Positions 1 through 6,900 of a stretch of 10,664 nucleotides of DNA are shown in pieces. Origin of the DNA: an uncultured Ruminococcus sp. (GTDB taxonomy: Bacteria > Bacillota > Clostridia > Oscillospirales > Ruminococcaceae); assembly GCA_947175975.1 (NCBI GenBank), contig CAMWOX010000040.1:1-10664 (forward strand). The letters run 5' to 3'. Each line of letters begins with the position of its first letter. Position 1 is the first letter of the stretch. The position numbers and the translations under genes are program-made. The notes under the pieces are model-generated. The model had not been told where the DNA came from. It was given only the letters and a program-made list of their open reading frames with translations, and did not search any database.

Positions 1-326
1 CTTCCGAACATGATATATATATCCTGCCCGGAATCCAGGAATTTTCGGTAATCCACATCACTGTGACAGATCCGGCTTTTCGTCGTAAAAAAATAGATTT
101 CATGATTCTCATGCTGTGTCATGAAATCTTGTAGACTTTCATATTCTAGAATCTCTAATTTATCCCAGTAATCCAGCCCCGCACGTTTTAAATTCTTGTC
201 TGTAATTTCAAATCCATATGGCTTGATTAAATGCAGGACAGCTCCGGTAACCGCACATGTTCTTGAGATATTGCCGGTATTCTGTGGAATCTGTGGCTCT
301 GCCAACACAATATGCAGTTTTGACAA
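1..326 (-). CDS. trmL: tRNA (cytidine/uridine-34 2'-O)-methyltransferase, N-terminal part (runs off the window)
   Basis: Translating the minus strand from a TTG at 326-324 gives an open frame to the window edge (108 complete codons). It begins M-S-K-LHIVLAEPQIPQNTGNIS and continues with RTCAVTGAVLHLIKPYGF, then KRAGLDYWDKL and, near the edge, an IYIMFG segment. This is the N-terminal half of the TrmL (YibK/CspR) branch of SPOUT methyltransferases. These small cytoplasmic enzymes (about 150-160 residues) use S-adenosylmethionine to methylate the ribose of the wobble nucleotide of certain leucine tRNAs. The knotted SAM-binding C-terminus lies beyond the edge. TTG is chosen because a TAG stop sits seven codons upstream and no ATG or GTG lies between. 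A weak AAGTGA-like ribosome site precedes it. The gene diverges from the small plus-strand gene at 440. The family call is firm; the start is less sure. Confidence 0.9.
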   Translation of the reverse strand, partial: MSKLHIVLAEPQIPQNTGNISRTCAVTGAVLHLIKPYGFEITDKNLKRAGLDYWDKLEILEYESLQDFMTQHENHEIYFFTTKSRICHSDVDYRKFLDSGQDIYIMFG

Positions 327-439
327 AGAATCACTTCTTTCTGATTTCTATTTTTTTAAAATTAGCATAAATTCACATGAAAAATTGCTCGCCAGCCGGA
401 AATACTAATTCAGAACAATTCCGAAAGGAGGAATATTTC

Positions 440-616
440 ATGAATAAAAATTTTCTGATCACAGGGGCATCCCTGGGCGCAATGCTCGTCTCATCCTATT
501 TCATGCTTGCCAGGACTTCTGATCGCAAGAAACACAGCCTGAAACGACATACCGGAAAGGCAATACGTGCTGTCGGGGATGTCTTTGATGATATTACTTC
601 TATGATGAATTTATGA
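440..616 (+). CDS. small single-span membrane protein of unknown function
   Basis: This 58-codon frame starts at an ATG with a strong ribosome site, AAAGGAGG, eight bases upstream, so the in-frame ATG at 377 is rejected. Residues about 5-24 form one hydrophobic segment (FLITGASLGAMLVSSYFMLA) with small residues of the GxxxG kind. A strongly basic stretch follows (about residues 25-44: RTSDRKKHSLKRH and onward), then a short acidic/hydrophobic tail (VFDDITSMM). Such a protein would sit in the cytoplasmic membrane with a positive cytoplasmic tail. I do not recognise a named family. The layout resembles short YtxH-like or uncharacterised clostridial membrane proteins, but that is only a resemblance. 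It is the only plus-strand gene in the window, lies back to back with trmL and ends head-on to ruvX at a shared hairpin. No convincing promoter was seen in 327-439. Confidence 0.75.
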   Translation: MNKNFLITGASLGAMLVSSYFMLARTSDRKKHSLKRHTGKAIRAVGDVFDDITSMMNL

Positions 617-633
617 TTTCCAAAATATTTTTC

Positions 634-655
634 AAGCAGGGCTTAAGCCCTGCTT
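634..655. terminator. bidirectional intrinsic terminator between the small membrane gene and ruvX
   Basis: A perfect 22-base palindrome reads AAGCAGGGCTT followed by AAGCCCTGCTT. As RNA it forms a 9-bp stem (AAGCAGGGC with GCCCTGCTT) and a TTAA loop on either strand. It lies 17 bases after the plus-strand stop at 616 and overlaps the end of ruvX, whose TAA stop falls at the loop. The plus-strand side is followed by GTTCTATTTTT and the minus-strand side by GAAAAATATTTT, so the U-tracts are interrupted in both directions. Placement between converging genes supports a shared terminator. Confidence 0.8.
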
Positions 656-1071
656 GTTCTATTTTTGCGATACCCTAAATAACTCTCTAAAATAATCACA
701 GCGGCAACAGCATCCACAACAGCTTTGCGTTTTTTTCCTCTTGTATTCGTCTGATTCAAATACTGATGGGCGGAAACCGTCGTACAGCGTTCATCCCACA
801 GAACGGTTTCCAGTCCTGTGAGATCATGCAGAATTTCAGCGAATTTCTGGCATTTTTCAGCTCTTTCCCCAATTGTGTTATTCATATTTTTGGGATAACC
901 GATCACAAGCAATTCTGCTTTTAATTCCTGCGCCTGTTGTGCGACTTTCTCCGCACAACGCATAAAATTCTTTTCCTGGATCACACAGACCGGAGAGGCT
1001 AACAATTCGGATTTATCACAAACAGCAATTCCTGTTCGGGAATCTCCGAAATCCACAGCAAGAATTTTCAT
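643..1071 (-). CDS. ruvX: RuvX/YqgF family RNase H-fold nuclease (putative Holliday junction resolvase / pre-16S rRNA nuclease)
   Basis: The 142-residue product has the family's usual length and the RNase H-like catalytic residues in order: Asp7 in KILAVDFGDSRTG, Glu94 in LWDERCTT and Asp120 in VVDAVAAVIILESYL, with a VIGYPKNMN strand at about 56-64. Family members are cytoplasmic. They were first proposed to resolve Holliday junctions; in Escherichia coli YqgF is tied to maturation of the 5' end of 16S rRNA, so the exact substrate here is open. The ATG lies 6 bases after the pyrD stop, and its ribosome site is weak (a GGTGAT overlapping the pyrD end). It is therefore probably translated by coupling as the last gene of the pyrK-pyrD-ruvX transcript. 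Its TAA stop is inside the terminator hairpin. The link to pyrimidine genes is probably just co-transcription. Confidence 0.93.
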   Translation of the reverse strand: MKILAVDFGDSRTGIAVCDKSELLASPVCVIQEKNFMRCAEKVAQQAQELKAELLVIGYPKNMNNTIGERAEKCQKFAEILHDLTGLETVLWDERCTTVSAHQYLNQTNTRGKKRKAVVDAVAAVIILESYLGYRKNRTSRA

Positions 1072-1077
1072 ATCGGA

Positions 1078-1989
1078 TCACCAGGGCTGGACTGTGCCGA
1101 TGATATCACGCACAGCCGGAATCTGTTTCTCATCCAGAAAATCATTGATTTCCCGAACAATCCGAACCGGTGCATACGGATCTGTAAAGACTGCCATTCC
1201 GACCTGTACAGCGGATGCACCTGCCATCATGAGTTCAATTGCATCCTCTCCGGAATTGACTCCGCCCATGCCGATTACAGGAATTTTTACAGCGTTCGCT
1301 GTCTGCCAGACCATCCGGACAGCTACCGGAAAAATTGCCGCACCGGACAAACCGCCTACATTATTACGCAAAACTGGTCTTCTGGAGTGAATATCAATCC
1401 GCATTCCCAGAAGTGTATTAATCAGGGAAACGGCATCTGCTCCGGCGGATTCTACGGCTTTTGCGATTTCTGTAATACTGGTCACATTCGGGGATAATTT
1501 TACAACTAATGGCTTGCTTGTGGCTTTCCGAACGGCGGAAACGACTTGTTCCGCCATTGCACAGGATGTCCCGAATGCCGCACCGCCCTGTTTCACATTC
1601 GGACAGGAGATATTCAATTCAATCATATGTACCTGTGTAGAATCCAGCTTTTCAGCGACTTCTGCACATTCCTCCGGTGTAGATCCTGCGATATTCGCCA
1701 GAATGACAGTATCTTTCGTCAATAAATACGGCAGTTCCTGTGCAATAAAATGATCAATGCCGGGATTCTGCAAGCCAACAGAATTGAGCATCCCGGACGG
1801 TGTTTCCGCAATTCTTGGAGAAAGATTCCCCGTCCGCTTCTGTGCAGTCGTGCCTTTCGTGGCAATCCCGCCCAGTTCTGAAAGATCATAAAATTCTTCG
1901 TATTCTCTGCCATATCCGAATACACCGGATGCTGGAATGATCGGATTTTTAAAATCAATTCCGCAGAGATTCACAGATAAATCAGCCAT
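1078..1989 (-). CDS. pyrD: dihydroorotate dehydrogenase, class 1B catalytic subunit
   Basis: The 303-residue flavoprotein oxidises dihydroorotate to orotate, the fourth step of UMP synthesis. As a class 1B enzyme it passes electrons through PyrK to NAD+. Visible motifs are the N-terminal DLSVNLCGIDFKNPIIPASG, the FMN and substrate region TKGTT (Lys45) and NSVGLQNPG (about 70-77), the active-site loop NISCPNVKQGG with Cys129 as the catalytic base (Cys marks class 1; class 2 uses Ser), an INTLLGM segment, and the phosphate-binding GMGGVNSGEDA and ASAVQVGMA near the C-terminus. The start is ATG at 1989, not the longer frame from 2112. It has a GGAGGAGG site ten bases upstream, matches the family start, and shares one base with the pyrK stop (TAATG), which points to translational coupling and equal subunit amounts. 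ruvX follows after 6 bases. Confidence 0.97.
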   Translation of the reverse strand: MADLSVNLCGIDFKNPIIPASGVFGYGREYEEFYDLSELGGIATKGTTAQKRTGNLSPRIAETPSGMLNSVGLQNPGIDHFIAQELPYLLTKDTVILANIAGSTPEECAEVAEKLDSTQVHMIELNISCPNVKQGGAAFGTSCAMAEQVVSAVRKATSKPLVVKLSPNVTSITEIAKAVESAGADAVSLINTLLGMRIDIHSRRPVLRNNVGGLSGAAIFPVAVRMVWQTANAVKIPVIGMGGVNSGEDAIELMMAGASAVQVGMAVFTDPYAPVRIVREINDFLDEKQIPAVRDIIGTVQPW

Positions 1990-2765
1990 TACCAAATAAC
2001 CTCCTCCGCTTTGAATACAGGACCATTCTTGCAGACATGCAGGAATTGGATTTCTTCTGTATCCGGATTTTTCGTTTTGCAGGCACATCCCAGACATGCA
2101 CCAATACCACATGCCATGCGTTCCTCCATGGAAATCTCACAGTAAGTATGATTTTTGATACACAGATCCGCAACTGCTTTGAGCATCGGCTGAGAACCGC
2201 AGGCAAAGACGGCATCCACGCCCTCTGTGAGGAGCTGTTCCAATGGCGTTGTGACGAATCCCTGAATTGCGCCGGCTGAACCGTCTTCTGTACAGCAGAT
2301 TGTACTTGCACCGGATTTCTCTAAATCTTCCTGCAAAATGACCTGCTGAAAACTCCGGAAACCGCTGACTGCTGTTGCTCTTTCGCCATAATATGCCGCA
2401 AGGGGCAGCATAGGCGGCACACCGATTCCGCCGCCGACAAGCACAACATGCGATGCTTCCGGCAACAGCGTAAAGCCATGCCCCAATGGTGCAATCATAT
2501 CCAGATAATCCCCCTGCCGGAGTTCGGCAAGCTTTCTTGTCCCCTCATGCTTAATTACAAATACAATTCGGAGTATACCGTTTTCCGGATCGATTCCGGC
2601 GATAGAGATAGGTCTGCGGAGTCCAAGTCCAGGCGGCAGGATATGCACGAACTGCCCAGGCTGTGCAATTTTTGCGATCTCCGGACACGAGATCCAGAAA
2701 CTATAGACTTCCTTGGCAAGTGCCTGTTTTTTGAGAATGGGAAATTTCCCCTGTAAATATTTCAT
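1989..2765 (-). CDS. pyrK: dihydroorotate dehydrogenase electron transfer subunit (FAD, 2Fe-2S)
   Basis: The 258-residue protein is the electron-transfer partner of class 1B PyrD; together they form an (PyrD-PyrK)2 enzyme that reduces NAD+. The ferredoxin-reductase-like fold is visible. The FAD-binding beta-barrel ends in RRPISIAG (50-57), the nucleotide-binding domain has GGGIGVPPML (111-120) and ACGSQPML (188-195), and the C-terminal [2Fe-2S] cluster site has Cys219, Cys224, Cys227 and Cys245 (ACGIGACLGCAC, then FLHVCKNGPVF). All four ligands are present and the length is normal. The ribosome site CAGGAGG is strong, but AGGAGG lies 13 bases from the ATG, slightly far. No better start is visible. 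The gene has its own promoter and is first in the pyrK-pyrD-ruvX unit. Confidence 0.96.
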   Translation of the reverse strand: MKYLQGKFPILKKQALAKEVYSFWISCPEIAKIAQPGQFVHILPPGLGLRRPISIAGIDPENGILRIVFVIKHEGTRKLAELRQGDYLDMIAPLGHGFTLLPEASHVVLVGGGIGVPPMLPLAAYYGERATAVSGFRSFQQVILQEDLEKSGASTICCTEDGSAGAIQGFVTTPLEQLLTEGVDAVFACGSQPMLKAVADLCIKNHTYCEISMEERMACGIGACLGCACKTKNPDTEEIQFLHVCKNGPVFKAEEVIW

Positions 2766-2810
2766 GATGATTGAAAAGCCTCCTGTTTTTTACCATGATA
2801 ATTATAATCT

Positions 2811-2839
2811 ATTATACCATAGATTCTGGATTTTGTCAA
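2811..2839 (-). promoter_or_regulatory. consensus sigma-A promoter of pyrK-pyrD-ruvX
   Basis: The minus strand carries TTGACA (2839-2834), a spacer of exactly 17 bases and TATAAT (2816-2811). The -10 box is preceded by TGG, an extended -10. All twelve hexamer positions match the housekeeping consensus. Transcription should begin near 2804, giving an untranslated leader of about 40 bases that contains the pyrK ribosome site and no obvious attenuator hairpin. The remaining intergenic DNA back to the end of the ATP-grasp gene (2840-2894) is very AT-rich, as expected for an UP-like region. I see no GC-rich terminator there. Confidence 0.9.
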
Positions 2840-2894
2840 CACGCATATTACAATATCACAAAAATAAAAAATCTTATTTAAAATATACAAAATT

Positions 2895-3788
2895 TTAAAA
2901 ATTGCTAAAAACTTGCTCCCGGAAACATTGTCCAAGCGACTGAAAAAAATCCACCGGACAAATTCGTTCCGGCAAGCCGGAAACCTGCCCGTCCCCGGTT
3001 TCAATGATCTTCCATGTGCCATCTGTCAATTCGGCATAATCCAGTGTATAGAATGGACTGTCTAGTGCCTGGTAATCCCGGAGCAATTCCACGGGGAATG
3101 CCTGTGCCTGTTCCGGCTGATGGGAATTTTTGTAAATCCCGGCAATTCTGTGATTCACAACAAAAATCCGGTATTCGTTTTTGAAATTATCATAACGTTT
3201 CAGCTCCAGAAATTCTTTCACGCAGATACCGCCTGTATACAAGTCCGCACGATCCTGGTAAAATACTGTCATTGCCCGGTCAAATTCTTCCTGTGTCACA
3301 GAAGCATCAAAAAAATCCGGGAATCCAGAGCCTTTTGCGGACTTGACATAATCCTTGACCAGGAATTTTGAAAAATTCTCTTTGACCTGTGCAAGATTTA
3401 CCGCAATCCCATCCGGATAGACCAGAATCCGGGCAGTATCTTTCTGGATTTCCGGATAAATCAGCGGAAACAAATGGAATTTCTGGTATGTCTCCGGTGA
3501 AGTCATCAGACAAATATACTGCTCCCGGAGTGCCTGATAAAACAATGCATACTGTTCTGGTTTCATCATCCACCCCCGGTAAATCGCCGGAACATCCTGC
3601 ACCGGATGTTCACTGAGCGCAAGCCGATTTCCATAGAACCATTTTTCATAATCAAATAAAATACAGCGATACATGCTAGATGCAGCGTTATATTCTGCCT
3701 GCAAATCCGGATCAACCTGTCGGGGATTGAAATAATCCGACGGAAAAATCACACATTCTGGTATATTTGCTGTCTCTGGCAATAGCAA
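2895..3788 (-). CDS. ATP-grasp domain protein, R2K-type (DUF4343-like), function unknown
   Basis: The product is 297 residues from the TTG at 3788. The C-terminal half looks like the nucleotide-binding part of an ATP-grasp enzyme of the R2K group: KFLVKDYVKSAKGSG (about 141-155), GGICVKEFLEL (186-196), NEYRIFVVNHRIAGIYK (204-220) and the metal-binding end IIETGDGQVSGLP (261-273). In that group the nucleotide-contacting lysine pair differs from classical ATP-grasps. Members are predicted to join a carboxylate to an amine or similar nucleophile using ATP, but the substrate is unknown. The N-terminal half has no motif I recognise, and there is no signal peptide or membrane segment. TTG is preferred because GAGGTGA sits 5 bases upstream. 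The ATG at 3863 has no ribosome site and would place the carB terminator inside the gene. It lies between carB and pyrK, but a pyrimidine role is not shown. Family call likely; start moderate. Confidence 0.8.
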   Translation of the reverse strand: MLLPETANIPECVIFPSDYFNPRQVDPDLQAEYNAASSMYRCILFDYEKWFYGNRLALSEHPVQDVPAIYRGWMMKPEQYALFYQALREQYICLMTSPETYQKFHLFPLIYPEIQKDTARILVYPDGIAVNLAQVKENFSKFLVKDYVKSAKGSGFPDFFDASVTQEEFDRAMTVFYQDRADLYTGGICVKEFLELKRYDNFKNEYRIFVVNHRIAGIYKNSHQPEQAQAFPVELLRDYQALDSPFYTLDYAELTDGTWKIIETGDGQVSGLPERICPVDFFQSLGQCFREQVFSNF

Positions 3789-3818
3789 CAAATTCACCTC
3801 TTTTACAATCTTTATAAG

Positions 3819-3857
3819 AAAAGCCCCTGATCCCTGAAATTCAGAACAGAGGCTTTT
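3819..3857 (-). terminator. intrinsic terminator after carB
   Basis: On the minus strand AAAAGCCTCTG (3857-3847) pairs with CAGGGGCTTTT (3829-3819) through 11 base pairs including one T-G wobble. The 17-base loop can itself fold a small CTGA/TCAG stem. The hairpin begins only a few bases after the TAA at 3866-3868 that would end an intact carB frame. The T-run (TTTTCTTAT) is short and interrupted, so readthrough into the ATP-grasp gene is likely and the structure may act as an attenuator of that gene. Confidence 0.75.
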
Positions 3858-3865
3858 TTTCATTT

Positions 3866-3940
3866 TTAGATTTTTGTAATATCAATCAATTCCACGTCGT
3901 CAATCGTTCTTTCGGACAATAATACATTGGCGAGTGCATT
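3866..3940 (-). pseudogene. carB: out-of-frame 3' end of carB (frameshift remnant)
   Basis: In the carB frame the protein ends with VDTA followed by 17 residues unlike the family (MHSPMYYCPKERLTTWN), stopping at 3886. If one base is added at the AA pair at 3939-3940 (TT on the plus strand), the minus strand reads VDTA then NALANVLLSERTIDD, VELIDITKI and a TAA at 3866-3868. This is the usual kind of CarB C-terminus, and it ends just before the terminator hairpin. The restored protein would have 1064 residues instead of 1057. The change is best read as a single-base deletion or a sequence error. Confidence 0.8.
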
Positions 3941-6900
3941 GCTGTATCCACTGCTGTGAGGGAACAAATCGAACGTTCCACGGATTTCCGACGCATCCGG
4001 ACGCTATCCCTTGCCGGCATTCTGCCTTTTGCGGACGTTGAAATCATATAATGAATCTTACCACTTTCCAGCAGATCCAACGTATTCGGACTGCCCTCGG
4101 AAATTTTCCGGACGGTATTCGTCGCAATCATGTTGCGATTCAGATAACTTGCTGTTCCGCTTGTCGCATATAAATCAAAGCCCATTCGGGAGAATTTGTC
4201 TGCAATCCGGATCATTTCTTTCTTTTCGCTGTTCCGGACGGAAATCAGAAGACCGCCTTCCCGTTTGAGATCATACCCGGCAGCAACCAAGCCTTTCAAG
4301 AGTGCATCCTCGAAATTTCTTCCGATTCCCAGGCATTCGCCGGTTGATTTCATCTCTGGTCCAAGCATGGTATCCACATCCTGCAATTTCTCAAAACTGA
4401 ATACAGGAACTTTTACAGCAACGTAGTCCCCCTCTGGGTGCAGTCCGGTTTCATAGCCTAAGTCTTTCAGCGTTGCACCAAACATGATTTTCGTTGCAAT
4501 ATCCACCATCGGGATTCCAGTCACCTTACTGATATAAGGCACTGTCCGGGAAGATCTGGGGTTGACTTCAATCACATAGACTTCATCCCGATAGACAACA
4601 TACTGAATATTTACCAGACCAATAACTTCCAGGGCGAGTGCAAGCCGTCTGGTGTATTCAATAATCGTCTCACGGATTTTTTTGGACAAATTCTGTGCCG
4701 GATAAATCGAAATTGAGTCGCCAGAATGCACACCCGCACGCTCGATATGCTCCATGATACCAGGAATCAGGAAATCCTTGCCGTCACAGATCGCATCTAC
4801 TTCCACTTCTGTTCCCATCATGTATTTATCAATCAGAACCGGATTTTCAATCATGTGGGATGTGATAATACCCATATACTCCACAACATCCTGTTCCGAA
4901 TGTGCAATGATCATATTCTGACCGCCTAATACATAAGACGGTCTTAACAGAACCGGATAGCCAAGTTTCTCTGCAACTTTGACAGCTTCTTTGGTCGTCA
5001 TGACAGTGAAACCCTCCGGACGGGGAATACCGCATTTTTCTAATAATTCATCAAAACGCTCTCTGTCTTCCGCAGCGTCAATATTATCCGCAGAAGTCCC
5101 CAGAATCTTCACACCTTTGTCTGCCAGATGCCTGGTTAATTTGATTGCCGTCTGTCCGCCGAACTGGACAACAACGCCGTAAGGTTTTTCTGTTTCGATG
5201 ATGTTGTCAACATCCTCCGGCGTAAGAGGATCGAAATACAATCTGTCACCTGTATCAAAATCCGTAGAAACTGTTTCCGGATTGTTATTGCAGATCACAG
5301 CTTCATAACCTAATTCTTTCAGTGTCCACACACAATGCACAGAACAATAATCAAATTCAATTCCCTGCCCGATCCGGATTGGTCCTGAACCGAACACGAT
5401 CACTTTCTTCTTACCTGTATCCGTTCTTGCAATGAACTGCTCTGCTTCGTTCTCATCATCATAAGTCGAGTAAAAATATGGTGTTTCGGCTTTAAATTCT
5501 CCAGCACACGTATCTACCATCTTATAGACGGCATTTTTATGCATGGGGCATTTCTGACCAGAAAATCTCTCGATCGTACGATCCAGATAGCCATATTGTT
5601 TGGCAAGCAGATATTTTTCTTCTGTCAGTTCACCATCAGCAAGCCAATCTTCCAGTTCCACAAGATTTTTCAATTTCTCCAGAAACCACTCATCAATCAT
5701 TGTGATTTCATGGATTTTTTCCACAGAAACACCCTTTTTTAGAGCTGCAAATACTTGGAATGACCGTTCATCCTCAACACTGCCCTGTAACAGCTCCAAA
5801 ATATTCTCAATTGGCATTTCCTGATATTTTTTCATATTCATAGAATCTACACCGAGTTCTGTTGACCGGACAGCTTTCATAATCGCCTGTTCAAAACTCG
5901 TACCGATTGCCATGACTTCGCCTGTCGCTTTCATCTGCGTACCGAGTGTTCTTTTGGCATAGACGAATTTATCAAATGCCCATTTCGGGAATTTAATTAC
6001 GACATAATCCAGAGCCGGCTCAAAGCAAGCATAAGTCTTTCCGGTGACCTGGTTCATAATTTCATCCAGCGTGTAGCCGACTGCAATTTTTGTGGCAACT
6101 TTGGCAATTGGATAACCCGTTGCTTTGGATGCCAACGCAGAAGATCTTGACACTCTGGGATTGACTTCAATCACGGCATATTCCATACTCTCCGGATGCA
6201 GTGCAAACTGACAGTTACAACCGCCCTCTACTTTCAGTTCTGAAATAATATTCAGGGATGCCGTCCGGAGCATTTGATATTCCCTATCGGAAAGCGTCAC
6301 AGCCGGAGCGATAACGATACTATCTCCGGTATGCACACCGACAGGATCAAAATTTTCCATGGAACATACTGTGATGACATTGCCCTTGCGATCCCGGATC
6401 ACTTCAAATTCAATTTCTTTCCAGCCACTGATACATTTTTCGATTAAGACCTGTGTAATCGGTGACAAACGCAAGCCATTTGTAGAAATATCCCTTAATT
6501 GTGCTTCATCATAGGCAATACCGCCGCCCGTTCCGCCGAGCGTAAACGCCGGACGGACGATCACTGGGTAATCAATTTCCTTTGCGAAATTCACAGCATC
6601 TTCCACTGTCTCCACGACTTTTGAGGGAATACACGGTTCGCCGATCTTTTCCATCGTGTCTTTGAATGCCTGACGGTCTTCGGCTTTGTGGATCGTTTCC
6701 GGATCTGCACCCAGTAATTTCACATGATGAGAATCCAGAAATCCCTCTTCTGCAAGCTGCATGGAAAGCGTGAGTCCTGTCTGTCCGCCGAGTGTAGAAA
6801 GGACACTATCGGGCTTTTCGATCTCAATCACACGCTTGACAACATCCAGTGTCAGAGGTTCGATATAGATCTTATCCGCCATGGCTTTATCCGTCATGAT

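Noticed and set aside
320..325. TTGACA as the -35 of the small plus-strand gene
   Set aside because: No TATAAT-like box lies 16-18 bases downstream, and the string is within the trmL start region.
196..408. Plus-strand 70-codon frame
   Set aside because: It is the antisense of trmL, has no ribosome site, and has no recognisable protein features.
1990..2112. Longer pyrD frame starting at 2112
   Set aside because: The extra 41 residues overlap the [2Fe-2S] end of pyrK in another frame and are not family-like. The ATG at 1989 has a strong ribosome site and stop-start coupling.
1719..2311. Minus-strand alternate frames inside pyrD and pyrK
   Set aside because: They lie in other frames of well-supported genes and have composition typical of out-of-frame translation.
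3935..3945. Programmed ribosomal frameshift in carB
   Set aside because: There is no slippery heptamer at the GCAATGC junction and no known recoding in carB. A missing base or sequence error is simpler.
4011..5824. Several plus-strand frames of 60-85 codons opposite carB
   Set aside because: They are antisense shadows of a strongly conserved gene, without ribosome sites or domain signals.
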